28,460 bases of DNA from Clostridiales bacterium UBA7044 (GCA_002493965.1 DLAP01000037.1:1-28460); one strand, 5' to 3'; shown: positions 4,904-12,831, numbered from the stretch's first letter. Notes: a model not told the origin generated them from the sequence alone. Numbers and translations: made by a program.

Positions 4904-5752
4904 ATGATATGGAATATCATCTGGGTGACGGCTTTGGCCGGTATGGGCGGAACGGGTCTGGGGGGCCTGATCTCCTGCCTGTTCCGCAAGGATTCCAGCA
5001 AGACAGTCAGTCTGCTGCTGTCCTTCGCGGCAGGGGTGATGACCTCGGTTGTGTGCTTTGATCTTCTGACGGAGGCCCTCAATTCGAATTCCTCCAGTAC
5101 CAATATCTGGCTGGTGGTGCTGGGCGTTCTGCTGGGCTATATTGTGATCGCGATGCTCAACTCCTGGATTGACCAAAATACCAACCATGAGGTTGCCCAC
5201 ATTGACGAAAACCATCCCCGCACCGCCGACTCCCTGGAGGAGCTGACCCACGCGAACCATCTGCAGGAGCACCGGGAGGGCCGTCAACCCCGCAGCGGGC
5301 TGTTCCTGGCGGGCCTGGTCATGGCGGCGGCCATTGCCCTGCACAATGTGCCGGAAGGCATGGTGATCGGCGCGTCTTTCGCCCGGTCGGCAGGACAGGC
5401 TCAGCTGAACCGGGGCGGGCTGACGATGGCCATCATTATCGGCGTCCATAACATTCCCGAAGGCATGGCGGTGGCCGTGCCGCTGATCTCCGGCGGAATG
5501 TCCAAATGGCGTTCCGTTGTCACCACAGCCCTGACCGGTTTCCCCACCGTGCTGGGCGCTCTTCTTGGCTACAGCCTGGGAACCATGGGGCCCTTCGCGC
5601 TGGCCCTGTCCCTGAGCTTTGCTTCCGGCGCTATGCTTTATGTGGTATTCGGCGAACTTTTGCCGGAATCCATCCTCATGTGGCGCTCCAAGCTTCCCGC
5701 CGCTACCACCATCATTGGAATGCTGACGGGGCTGATCATCATTTACCTATAA
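4904..5752 (+). CDS. ZIP-family divalent metal transporter
   Basis: The 282-residue polytopic membrane protein imports divalent metals such as Zn, Fe or Mn. The two ZIP signature helices carry HNVPEG (147-152) and HNIPEG (182-187), which supply the metal-binding His and Glu residues. ELLPE (251-255) follows in a later helix. A cytoplasmic-type His-rich loop (about 95-124) lies between helices 3 and 4, typical of the family. The ATG at 4904 is chosen because TGGAGAAAC precedes it and the -10 box lies at 4860-4865; the upstream in-frame GTG at 4856 overlaps the promoter. It converges with a DtxR-type regulator, which suggests metal-responsive control, though the substrate is not determined. Confidence 0.92.
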   Translation: MIWNIIWVTALAGMGGTGLGGLISCLFRKDSSKTVSLLLSFAAGVMTSVVCFDLLTEALNSNSSSTNIWLVVLGVLLGYIVIAMLNSWIDQNTNHEVAHIDENHPRTADSLEELTHANHLQEHREGRQPRSGLFLAGLVMAAAIALHNVPEGMVIGASFARSAGQAQLNRGGLTMAIIIGVHNIPEGMAVAVPLISGGMSKWRSVVTTALTGFPTVLGALLGYSLGTMGPFALALSLSFASGAMLYVVFGELLPESILMWRSKLPAATTIIGMLTGLIIIYL

Positions 5753-5776
5753 ACGCAGAAGTCCTAGACCAAAGAA

Positions 5777-5809
5777 GCGAGCTGTCTCGAAAGAGCAGCT
5801 CGCTTTTTT
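5777..5809 (+). terminator. Terminator of the ZIP transporter gene
   Basis: The stem GCGAGCTG / CAGCTCGC (with a flexible interior) is followed by TTTTTT. It lies 25 bp after the ZIP stop codon and just before the end of the convergent regulator gene. Confidence 0.85.
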
Positions 5810-5829
5810 ACGTTGTAATCATCCGCCGA

Positions 5830-6210
5830 TTATTCGGCCGGCCCCCGGTTTTGGAGGGTTCTCTCCTGGATCCGCGCAAAGCTCTCCTCACTCAGGTCGT
5901 GCTCAATCTTGCAGGCATCGGCGGCGGCGTTCTCTGCGGACACGCCCAACTGCATCAAAAATTCCGTCAGAAGCTGATGCCGGGCGTAAATCCGCTGGGC
6001 AATCTCCTCCCCTGGCGGGAGCAGGGTGATGCTGCCATCCGGGTCCATCTGAAGATACCCGTTTTCCCGCAGGCGTTTCATGGCCACGCTGACGCTGGGC
6101 TTGGAGTAATCCAGTTCCCGGGCGATATCAATGGAACGAACCGTCCCGTTTTTCTGCCGGAGCATTAAAATGCGCTCCAGATAGTCCTCAGCGGATTCGT
6201 AGATATTCAC
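5830..6210 (-). CDS. DtxR/MntR-family metal-dependent repressor
   Basis: The 126-residue protein has a winged-helix DNA-binding domain (1-65) and a metal-binding/dimerisation domain (65-126). It lacks the SH3-like third domain, so its length is MntR-like. Aligned by eye with MntR, the metal ligands are Asp9, Glu12, His78, Glu103 and His104. Position 100, however, is Cys in DACKIEH, where MntR has Glu and DtxR/IdeR has Cys, which points to an Fe-type or broader metal response. The start is GTG at 6210, after GAGGAGGG. Its promoter overlaps a 19-bp dyad (6248-6266), suggesting autoregulation. It converges with the ZIP transporter gene, a probable target. Confidence 0.9.
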   Translation of the reverse strand: MNIYESAEDYLERILMLRQKNGTVRSIDIARELDYSKPSVSVAMKRLRENGYLQMDPDGSITLLPPGEEIAQRIYARHQLLTEFLMQLGVSAENAAADACKIEHDLSEESFARIQERTLQNRGPAE

Positions 6211-6244
6211 GAAATCCCTCCTCGTACAGCTTTCTCTATGCGTA

Positions 6245-6273
6245 GATTAGCACATTCCAGGCTAAAAATCAAG
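6245..6273 (-). promoter_or_regulatory. Promoter and candidate operator of the DtxR-family gene
   Basis: On the minus strand TTGATT (6268-6273) and TAATCT (6245-6250) are spaced by 17 bp. A dyad TTAGC-N9-GCTAA (6248-6266, 19 bp) covers the spacer and -10. Its length and its TTAG...CTAA ends match the general form of DtxR-family operators; the centre does not match the DtxR consensus. Confidence 0.65.
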
Positions 6274-6350
6274 GAAAACTATGGGCGGCCTCTTTGCCTC
6301 TTCCGGTATGCTGTATGGCCGCCTCCATAGTCAATGCTTTTAAGGAAAAA

Positions 6351-6383
6351 CCGCACCCGGTTGTTCCGGGTGCGGTCTTTTTT
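6351..6383. terminator. Bidirectional terminator
   Basis: There is a perfect 10-bp stem CCGCACCCGG / CCGGGTGCGG with a TTGTT loop. It is followed by TCTTTTTTT on the plus strand and by TTTTTCCTT on the minus strand. It ends the lipoprotein transcript on the minus strand. Confidence 0.85.
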
Positions 6384-6401
6384 TAGAGTGCTCTTAGAAT
6401 A

Positions 6402-7079
6402 TTAAGCTACAGTCACGGAAGTGATGTGGGTGTTGACGCCCTCGTACCAGTACAGGAAGCCTTCCACATCCACCACGTCGCCCGGGTTCAGTGCGCCCAC
6501 AGCGGCATAGACATCCGTGTCAGGACCGGTCAGATAAGCTTCCACGCAGAAGTCATAGCTTGCGCCGTTGTAGCCAAAGGTCACATAGATGTCGTCGCCG
6601 GGCTCGTCGTTCTTGTAGGCAATATTTTCCACGGTCAGGCCCTTGAACGCCACACGCTCGTTCTGGTGGTCAATCAGAGCGTCGGTGCCCAGCAGGTCGG
6701 TCACATCCAGGGGCTCCGCCACGAAGGTATCGCCCTTCAGGAACTCAAAGGTGCCGTCCATAACTTCCACTTCACCGGCCCACTCGCCCTTGAAACCCTT
6801 GACGCGGATCTTGGTGCCCGGCTCCAGCTTGGCAGCGTCTTCCTCGCTGCACTGGAGCTCATACAGGAAGTAAGCGCCGTCGGGGCTCTGGCAGTAGACA
6901 GTGACCTTACCATCCCACCAGGACTGATGACCCTGGACATAGGTATCGATAGTCACTTCGCTGTCCATGTCCGCAGCCATGTACTCTTCGTGGGTCATGG
7001 CGACGGTCTTGTCCTTGGCGCAGCCGGCAAAGGCAAGAACCATGACCAGCGCCAGAAGCATCGCAATCAGCTTTTTCAT
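6402..7079 (-). CDS. Secreted lipoprotein of unknown function
   Basis: The 225-residue protein has a clear lipoprotein signal: MKK, a hydrophobic core and the lipobox FAGC with lipidated Cys20. The mature part is acidic and contains two similar beta-rich segments (GTKIRVKGFKGEWAGEVEVM and the region near GDVVDVEGFLYWY), suggestive of OB-fold-like modules. Three earlier in-frame Met codons are rejected because AAGGAG lies before the ATG at 7079 and the promoter -10 is at 7128-7133. It is monocistronic between a promoter and a bidirectional terminator. No enzyme motif is seen. Confidence 0.8.
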   Translation of the reverse strand: MKKLIAMLLALVMVLAFAGCAKDKTVAMTHEEYMAADMDSEVTIDTYVQGHQSWWDGKVTVYCQSPDGAYFLYELQCSEEDAAKLEPGTKIRVKGFKGEWAGEVEVMDGTFEFLKGDTFVAEPLDVTDLLGTDALIDHQNERVAFKGLTVENIAYKNDEPGDDIYVTFGYNGASYDFCVEAYLTGPDTDVYAAVGALNPGDVVDVEGFLYWYEGVNTHITSVTVA

Positions 7080-7127
7080 TTTCGAAAACTCCTTTTTCAT
7101 ATGTGTCGTATTCATACGCACAAAAGT

Positions 7128-7155
7128 ATTATACAACCTTTTCCAGAGAAATCAA
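7128..7155 (-). promoter_or_regulatory. Lipoprotein gene promoter
   Basis: On the minus strand TTGATT (7150-7155) and a perfect TATAAT (7128-7133) are spaced by 16 bp. Predicted start is near 7121, giving a leader of about 40 nt. Confidence 0.7.
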
Positions 7156-7183
7156 TGGTTTCCCGCTTTTTTCTCCCAGTATT

Positions 7184-8758
7184 TTATTTCTTTTTCCTTT
7201 TCTCCCGGAGGACATAGCCGCCCATGGCCGCCCAGCACAGGATAAGACCAATGATCAGCGCCTTGGAAGCGGCGGGCATAGGCCCCAGGGAGGTCTTCCC
7301 GTGGATGCTGCCGGTCTGATCCAGCCGGTACAGGGATGTCACCTCTTTGAACAGGGCCTCCAGGTAAGCATCATCCACGGTTTTCTTCCTTCGGACGGAC
7401 TTATTTACGTCCTCGATGAGCTGCCCTGCGGCGTTCCGCAGAGATGCGGAACCGTTGAACACCGGGGTGACAAACGTATTTTCCGTATTGTCCATCAGAA
7501 GCTCGGCGGCGTCCAGCTTGACAGAATAGTACAGGTCGTTATCCTCTCCCTTCCGGGACAGGTAATCCTGATAGGGTTCGCTCTCCTGGGCCTTGGTGGT
7601 AACGGGCACATACCCCTCCGTCTGGGCGTAGGCGATCTGCACGTCATTGGTGAGCAGATACTGGGCAAAGAGCCAGGAGGCCAGCACCTCCTGAGGGTCT
7701 GCCTTGTTGAATACGCAAAGGCTGGGGCCTTGGGAGATCATTTGGGGGTGCTCCGGATCATACTGGGGCACCGGCATGACCACCGTCTCAAAGCGCTGCA
7801 CCTTATCCTCGGGGATGTCCACCAGGGGCGCGTCAGAGCCCATCCAGGTTGCCCCGGCGGTGGAATCGATGGCAAAAATGCACTGACCGGCGTTTAGGAA
7901 GTTGGCCGGATAGCCCGCCAGCTTGAAGGTGTTGAAGGCCCCGGTTTTTACGTGCTCGGAAATCTCCATCAGCAGATCCTTCGTGGTATCGTTGAAGATT
8001 TCAATTCCGCCGTCCTCTGTAGAGTAGCCCGCCCCCTTCTGCCTGAGCATCTGGATCATCATGTTGTCCGTGGACTTATAGATGAAGGGAATCATCACCT
8101 TCTGGCCATTGACCAGGTAGTTCCCGCTTCCATCCTGTCTGGCGGCCGCCTCGCTGACCTCCCAGATAAAGTCCCAGGTCAGCTTCTCCGGCAGGGTATA
8201 GCCCAGCTTCTCCAAATAGGTTTTATTTACATAACACGCCTCCGTGGAGCGCATGAAGGGAATGGCATAGTGGTTTCCGCCGAAGTCGCATTCCTCTAGG
8301 AACTGGGGCACGATCTCGTTGTATGTCGGCCCGTCAAAATTCAGTTCGCTTCCCCCCAGGCCGTACTTGGGGTGCTGGAACAGCTCGTCCAGAGGGGCCA
8401 CCGTGTCCGCCCCGGTGAGGTAGGTGGCGATGTGGTCCGGATAGGTGATGCACACATTGGGGGTGGTGTCGGTTGCGATGTTGGTGATCACGTCGTTATA
8501 GATTTTTCCGTAGTCCGTATACAGCCGGAGATTCACCGTGATATTGGGGTACAGGGCTTCAAAATCGGCGATGGCCTTTTTGTAAATCTCCACCTGGGTC
8601 AGGTTGGTGTCGTTCTTGGCCCAGAAAGAAAGCACATATTCCTTCGAGCTATCGAAGGTGTCCGGAAGGGCAAAGCTCTGCTCCGTGCCGGAATTGTGAC
8701 AGCCGCACAGAGAAAGCAGCAGCCCCAGAAGGAGCAGCGCGGAAATGGTTTTTTTCAT
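7184..8758 (-). CDS. ABC sugar-type solute-binding protein with C-terminal membrane helix
   Basis: The 524-residue protein is a family-1 extracellular solute-binding protein, expected to capture a sugar or oligosaccharide outside the cell. It has a lipoprotein signal (lipobox LCGC, Cys20), then EYVLSFWAKNDTNLTQVEIY and the long alternating domains of the family. Unusually, it ends with a hydrophobic segment of about 20 residues (ALIIGLILCWAAMGGYVL) and a basic tail REKRKKK, a typical stop-transfer anchor. The ATG overlaps the stop of the upstream permease gene (ATGA), so the two are translationally coupled. The binding protein is last in the operon, the reverse of the usual order. Substrate unknown. 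Confidence 0.9.
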   Translation of the reverse strand: MKKTISALLLLGLLLSLCGCHNSGTEQSFALPDTFDSSKEYVLSFWAKNDTNLTQVEIYKKAIADFEALYPNITVNLRLYTDYGKIYNDVITNIATDTTPNVCITYPDHIATYLTGADTVAPLDELFQHPKYGLGGSELNFDGPTYNEIVPQFLEECDFGGNHYAIPFMRSTEACYVNKTYLEKLGYTLPEKLTWDFIWEVSEAAARQDGSGNYLVNGQKVMIPFIYKSTDNMMIQMLRQKGAGYSTEDGGIEIFNDTTKDLLMEISEHVKTGAFNTFKLAGYPANFLNAGQCIFAIDSTAGATWMGSDAPLVDIPEDKVQRFETVVMPVPQYDPEHPQMISQGPSLCVFNKADPQEVLASWLFAQYLLTNDVQIAYAQTEGYVPVTTKAQESEPYQDYLSRKGEDNDLYYSVKLDAAELLMDNTENTFVTPVFNGSASLRNAAGQLIEDVNKSVRRKKTVDDAYLEALFKEVTSLYRLDQTGSIHGKTSLGPMPAASKALIIGLILCWAAMGGYVLREKRKKK

Positions 8759-9618
8759 CCCTTCAGCCCTCCTCTGGAAACCCCCGCCATGATCTTCTTC
8801 CGGAAGATCAGGAACAGCACGATCAGCGGGGCGGAGATCACGCACACCGCCGCCATCATGGCGGGGATATTGTCCCGGCCGAAGCCGTTTTCCCGAATCT
8901 CCTGAATGCCGTTGGACACCAGGAAGTAGCTGCGGTCGTCGGTAATCAGCCGGGGCCATACATAGCTGTTCCAGCACTCGATCACCTTCAAAATGGTGAT
9001 GGTAATGATGGTAGGCTTGCAAATGGGGATCATGACCCGGCACAGATACCGGAAATCGGAAGCCCCGTCCGCCTTGGCGGCGTAGTACAGCTCGTCCGGA
9101 ATCTGGGAGAAGTTCTCCTTCAGCAGATAAATATAAAACACGGAGGTGACGCTGGGCAGGATCAGGCCGGTGAAGGTATTGCGCAGGTCCAGATTCGTGA
9201 TGGTCACGAAGTTCGTAATCACCACCAGCTCATTGGGAATCATCATGAGGGACAGAAAAATGGTAAAGGCCAGATCTCTCCCCCGGAAGGAGAGCCGGGA
9301 GAAGCCGAAGGCGGCGAGAATCGTGACGACCAGCATCAGGGCGGTGGTAACAACCGTGAAGAGGATGGTATTCAGGAAATATCCGGAAAGGGGCACAGCG
9401 GTAAAGGCGTCCCGGTAGTTTTGCAATGTGGGATTCAGGGTAATAAGCTCCGGAATCCACTCGGCGTTATAAGCGCCATAGCTTTTGACAGAGGTCAGCA
9501 CCATCCAGTAGAAGGGGAAGAGCACCATGACAGCCCAGAAGGTCAGAAGGACATAGACCAGGGTCTTCCGCACCGCCGTTCCCCGTTTCAGTTTGCGCTC
9601 GGCTGATTTGTAATCCAT
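8755..9618 (-). CDS. ABC sugar permease, MalG-like
   Basis: The 287-residue inner subunit of a CUT1-type importer has six predicted membrane helices. An EAA-type loop that contacts the ATPase is visible in YYAAKADGASDFRYLCRVMI (about residues 185-204). SD GGAGGCGGACC precedes the ATG. It begins 13 bp after the first permease gene and its stop overlaps the start of the binding protein gene. No ATPase gene is in the operon, so a shared MsmK-type ATPase encoded elsewhere probably drives transport. Confidence 0.92.
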   Translation of the reverse strand: MDYKSAERKLKRGTAVRKTLVYVLLTFWAVMVLFPFYWMVLTSVKSYGAYNAEWIPELITLNPTLQNYRDAFTAVPLSGYFLNTILFTVVTTALMLVVTILAAFGFSRLSFRGRDLAFTIFLSLMMIPNELVVITNFVTITNLDLRNTFTGLILPSVTSVFYIYLLKENFSQIPDELYYAAKADGASDFRYLCRVMIPICKPTIITITILKVIECWNSYVWPRLITDDRSYFLVSNGIQEIRENGFGRDNIPAMMAAVCVISAPLIVLFLIFRKKIMAGVSRGGLKG

Positions 9619-9631
9619 AGGTCCGCCTCCT

Positions 9632-10522
9632 TTAGTAGTGGACGTGCTTCTTGCTCACCAAAAGGTTCATGCAGGTGATGGTCAGCACGATGGCAAGCAG
9701 TATCACGGCAGCGGCGGAGGCGTAGGAAGGATAGCCGCCGGAATTGCCGTAGAGCATATCGTAAATATATCCCACAATGGTGTTCATCCCGGCAGCGTTC
9801 AGGTCCACGCCGAAGAGGGCCACCGCGTCGGCGTAAGCCTTAAACGCGCCGATGAAACCCGTGATCACCAAATAGAAGATGGTGGGAGAAATCATGGGCA
9901 AGGTGATCTTCCAGAAAATCCGTCCACGGGAGGTACCGTCCACCTTGGCGGCGTTGTAGTACGTCTCATCCACGGAGGCCAGGGCGCTGGTGAGAATCAG
10001 GATCTTAAAGGGCAGCACAATCCACACCGTGTAAAAGCACAGCACGAACATTTTCGCCCAGTAAGGCCCTCCGATAAAATCCACAGGCGCAGCGCCGAAC
10101 CAGCTGAGGATCAGGTTCATCAGGCCGTCGGTGTAAGGGGTCTGCTTGAAGAGGATCATAAACACCAGACCCACCGCCAGGGTATTGGTCACATAGGGCA
10201 GAAAATACACCGTCTGGTAAAACTGCCGCAGCTTCCTAACAGAGCTTAAGGCCAGAGAGATCAGCAGAGCAACCCCCGTGGACAGGGGCACCGTAATGAT
10301 CACCAGAATGAAGGTATTTTTCAGGGCCTGCAAAAAGTAGGGGTCCCGGAGGACATAGGAAAAATTGTAGATCCCCAAGCCAAAAGAGGTTTGGGAGGCA
10401 AAGTTATACCCCTCCTCAAAGGAATAGATCAGCACATCGATCAGGGGATAGACAAGGAACGCGCCCAGAAAAGCGAAAGCGGGCAGCAGATACAGCCAGC
10501 CTTTTCGGTTATTGTTCTCCAT
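9632..10522 (-). CDS. ABC sugar permease, MalF-like
   Basis: The 296-residue membrane permease is the first gene of the operon. It has six predicted helices starting with GWLYLLPAFAFLGAFLVYPL. Its EAA loop is YYNAAKVDGTSRGRIFWKIT (about residues 207-226). The start ATG follows TTAGGAGAAAGCC. It pairs with the MalG-like subunit to form the translocation pore. The promoter at 10552-10580 is strong. A PfkB sugar kinase is encoded on the same strand upstream, beyond repeats, and may act on the imported sugar; this is inference. Confidence 0.92.
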   Translation of the reverse strand: MENNNRKGWLYLLPAFAFLGAFLVYPLIDVLIYSFEEGYNFASQTSFGLGIYNFSYVLRDPYFLQALKNTFILVIITVPLSTGVALLISLALSSVRKLRQFYQTVYFLPYVTNTLAVGLVFMILFKQTPYTDGLMNLILSWFGAAPVDFIGGPYWAKMFVLCFYTVWIVLPFKILILTSALASVDETYYNAAKVDGTSRGRIFWKITLPMISPTIFYLVITGFIGAFKAYADAVALFGVDLNAAGMNTIVGYIYDMLYGNSGGYPSYASAAAVILLAIVLTITCMNLLVSKKHVHY

Positions 10523-10551
10523 ACGGCTTTCTCCTAATACAGAATAGAACC

Positions 10552-10580
10552 ATTATATTCCATTATGTCCCATTTTGCAA
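10552..10580 (-). promoter_or_regulatory. Promoter of the sugar ABC operon
   Basis: On the minus strand TTGCAA (10575-10580) and a perfect TATAAT (10552-10557) are spaced by 17 bp. Transcription would begin near 10545, about 23 nt before the ATG. Confidence 0.75.
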
Positions 10581-10584
10581 GTAC

Positions 10585-10639
10585 CCCTCAATTTTAAGGA
10601 ACGCCCTCAATTTTAAGGAACGCTCAATTTTAAGGGGCG
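10585..10639. repeat. Short tandem repeat, 19-bp unit
   Basis: The unit CCCTCAATTTTAAGGAACG is present twice exactly (10585-10603, 10604-10622), followed by a 17-base variant (10623-10639). It sits just upstream of the -35 box of the ABC operon and abuts the MITE-like element at 10642. Confidence 0.85.
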
Positions 10640-10641
10640 CT

Positions 10642-10776
10642 CTTGCCTCTCCCTTTGGGAGAGGTGGCACGGCGTCAGCCGTGACGGAGAGGGCGCACGC
10701 CGAATGCCAGTACTGCGTCGGAACACGCCCTCTCAGTCAGCCTTCGGCTGCCAGCTCTCCCAGAGGGAGAGCCAAG
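10642..10776. mobile_element. MITE-like element with 28-bp terminal inverted repeats
   Basis: The left end CTTGCCTCTCCCTTTGGGAG and the inverted right end CTTGGCTCTCCCTCTGGGAG match over 28 bp, and the similarity continues inward through GAGAGGGCG. The element is 135 bp and encodes no protein, so it would need a transposase in trans. I recall repeats of this CTCTCCC-type in many Oscillospiraceae genomes. Related half-elements occur at 22775-22803 and 28348-28386. It separates the sugar kinase gene from the ABC operon. Confidence 0.7.
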
Positions 10777-10830
10777 TGGGGGGTCTGCGAATGTTTTTTG
10801 AGGCTGCCTCAACCGAGGCAGCCTCTGCAT

Positions 10831-11727
10831 TTACGTCATATTGTTCCATCTGCGCTCCAGCTCCCCTTCCGTCAGGAAGCCCAGGGAAGCGCCGTTGCAC
10901 TCCGTCTTGGCGCTGGCGAATACCTGTGCCCGCCACAGAGCGTCTATGGGCTTCATTCCCTTCCCATAGAAGTGGAGAAAAGCGGAGAACAGCGCGTCTC
11001 CCGCCCCCACGGTATTTACCACATTGGCCGGAACGCAGGGCAGGTCGCAGAACCGATCCTCCTGCTGGTCGTAGAGCATGGCCCCCTTCTCTCCCCTGCC
11101 CAGCACCAAGATATCGTTATGATACCGGCAATGAAGCTGCCAGAGAAATTCTCCCGGGTCACAGGGCAGCCCTTCATCACTTAAAAACACGATGTTGGCG
11201 TTTTCCAGAAACTCCCGGTTGTACTCGTCCTCCACGTCGGAAAGCACATGAACATCGGTAGCAATCCTCTTCCCCGTGGCTTTCGCCTTGTGGAGCAGGC
11301 TCCGGTTGAATCCAATATTGCAGGCCGCAATGAGATCACACCGGTTGATTCTCTCCTCGTCCCAGACATATTCCCGCTCCTGGATATCCTTCAGGTCGCA
11401 GTAAATCTGCCGCCTGCCGGAATCGTCATAGAGTACCACGGAGGAAGGCGTCTGCTCCAGGTCCCGCCGGATCCCCTCCAGCCCAATGCCGTCCTTTTGA
11501 AGCGTCCTTTCCACCACATCCGCCTGGATATCCCGACCGAGAATGGACGCCAAATACACCTCGTCCCCCAGGGTACAAAGCGCCTTCGCCACATTGTAAG
11601 CAACGCCGGAAACCTGGGTCTGCACGCCAAAAAAGGGATAGTCGATGGGATAGTAGTCAACAGGAAATTTCCGAACCTTCACGGTGGTTTCCGTATTCAC
11701 CAGTCCGGACACATAAATTCTTGCCAT
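10831..11727 (-). CDS. PfkB/ribokinase-family carbohydrate kinase
   Basis: The 298-residue protein is a PfkB-fold kinase, expected to phosphorylate a sugar or nucleoside with ATP. It has the N-terminal GG-type region, here degenerate (VSGVAYNVAKALCTLG, about 39-54), and the C-terminal anion-hole signature NTVGAGDALFSAF (238-250), with Asp244 as catalytic base. The start is the ATG at 11727 after TTGGAGG; an upstream in-frame start has no SD. It lies on the same strand as the sugar ABC operon about 300 bp away, across a MITE-like element, so a shared pathway is plausible but unproven. The substrate cannot be told from the sequence. Confidence 0.88.
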   Translation of the reverse strand: MARIYVSGLVNTETTVKVRKFPVDYYPIDYPFFGVQTQVSGVAYNVAKALCTLGDEVYLASILGRDIQADVVERTLQKDGIGLEGIRRDLEQTPSSVVLYDDSGRRQIYCDLKDIQEREYVWDEERINRCDLIAACNIGFNRSLLHKAKATGKRIATDVHVLSDVEDEYNREFLENANIVFLSDEGLPCDPGEFLWQLHCRYHNDILVLGRGEKGAMLYDQQEDRFCDLPCVPANVVNTVGAGDALFSAFLHFYGKGMKPIDALWRAQVFASAKTECNGASLGFLTEGELERRWNNMT

Positions 11728-11789
11728 AACGCCCGCCTCCAAGGCTTTTTTCTTCACTGCGTAAAAAAGCATGGTACCGCCCCCGACGA

Positions 11790-11855
11790 AAATTAAAAAA
11801 ATTTAATTCATCGCCGCAGGCGATACCTCAGCTATTCACTGTTCTCTATTCACTT
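11790..11855 (+). repeat. TATTCACT-type hairpin repeat, copy 1
   Basis: AATTCATCGCC-GCA-GGCGATACC forms a hairpin and is followed by GCTATTCACTGTTCTCTATT. Similar units with a different stem sequence lie at 14600-14668 and 22818-22872. It occupies the gap between recR and the kinase gene. Confidence 0.65.
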
Positions 11856-12454
11856 CACATTTCCTGCCGCCCCTCCAGGGCACGGGACAGGGTCACTTCG
11901 TCGGCATATTCCAGCTGGCTTCCTACCGGGACGCCGTAAGCAAGCCTCGTAACCTTCACTTCCAGGGGCCGGAGAAGCCTTGAGATGTACATAGCCGTAG
12001 CCTCGCCCTCGGTGTCCGGGTTGGTGGCCATAATGACCTCCCGGACATTCCCTTCCGCCACCCGGGAAAGCAGCTCTTTGATTTTCAAATTATCCTGGGT
12101 CACGTGGTTCAGAGGCGAAATCACCCCGTGGAGCACATGATAGGTCCCCCGGAACTCCCGGGACCGCTCCATGGCGATCACATCCTTGGGCTCCGCCACC
12201 ACGCAGATGACGCTATCGTCCCGGCTGTCGTCGTCACAGATGGGACACAAAGCCCGGTCTGTCAGGTTCTGGCATTTCGGGCAGGTGTGGACCTCCCGCT
12301 TGGCTTTTAAGATGGCCTCCGCAAAATCCTCCGCTTCCTCCAATGGCAGGCTCAGCACATGAAAGGCAAGCCTTTGGGCAGTCTTGCCTCCCACCCCAGG
12401 AAGCCGGGCAAAGTGATCGCTTAAATTTTGCAGCGCCGCAGGGAAAACTTGCAT
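11855..12454 (-). CDS. recR: Recombination protein RecR
   Basis: RecR loads RecA at gaps and stalled forks together with RecO and RecF. The 199-residue protein is full length. It has an N-terminal helix-hairpin-helix (FARLPGVGGKTAQRLAFHVL, about 15-34), a four-cysteine zinc motif (Cys58, Cys61, Cys70, Cys73), a Toprim domain (about 80-175, ATNPDTEGEATAMYI) and the C-terminal hook-type tail. It is the last gene of dnaX-ybaB-recR, 12 bp after ybaB, as in Bacillus. Confidence 0.97.
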   Translation of the reverse strand: MQVFPAALQNLSDHFARLPGVGGKTAQRLAFHVLSLPLEEAEDFAEAILKAKREVHTCPKCQNLTDRALCPICDDDSRDDSVICVVAEPKDVIAMERSREFRGTYHVLHGVISPLNHVTQDNLKIKELLSRVAEGNVREVIMATNPDTEGEATAMYISRLLRPLEVKVTRLAYGVPVGSQLEYADEVTLSRALEGRQEM

Positions 12455-12466
12455 ACCATCCCCCTG

Positions 12467-12814
12467 TTAGAACAGGCCGCCCAGGTTCAGTCCCCCGGTC
12501 AACTTAGACATATTGCCCGCCGCCTCCGCGTCGGCAGCGCGCATGGCCTCGTTGACGGCGGCAATGACCATATCCTGGAGCATTTCCACGTCCTCCGGAT
12601 CCACGGCCTCGGGGTTGATCTCCAGGGCCACCAGTTCATGCTTGCCGCTGACCGTTGCCGCTACCATACCGCCGCCGGCCTTGGCCGTGAAGGTCTTCTT
12701 CTCCTGTTCCTCCTGCATCCGCAGCATTTCCTGCTGCATCTTCTGGGCCTGCTTGAGCATAGCCGCCTGATTCATACCGCCCCCGGGCATTCCCCGGAAT
12801 CCACCTTTTGCCAT
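12467..12814 (-). CDS. YbaB/EbfC nucleoid-associated protein
   Basis: The 115-residue protein is a small dimeric DNA-binding protein of the YbaB/EbfC family. It begins with a Gly/Met-rich stretch, then a long helix (MLKQAQKMQQEMLRMQEEQE) and the family core KTFTAKAGGGMVAATVSGKH, LVALEINPEAVDPEDVEMLQ and DMVIAAVNEAM. SD AGGAGAT precedes the ATG. Its place between dnaX and recR is the conserved one. Confidence 0.95.
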   Translation of the reverse strand: MAKGGFRGMPGGGMNQAAMLKQAQKMQQEMLRMQEEQEKKTFTAKAGGGMVAATVSGKHELVALEINPEAVDPEDVEMLQDMVIAAVNEAMRAADAEAAGNMSKLTGGLNLGGLF

Positions 12815-12831
12815 AATTCAAATCTCCTATT

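Noticed and set aside
10642..10776. Insertion sequence
   Set aside because: The element has inverted ends but only 135 bp and no transposase ORF, so it is described as MITE-like.
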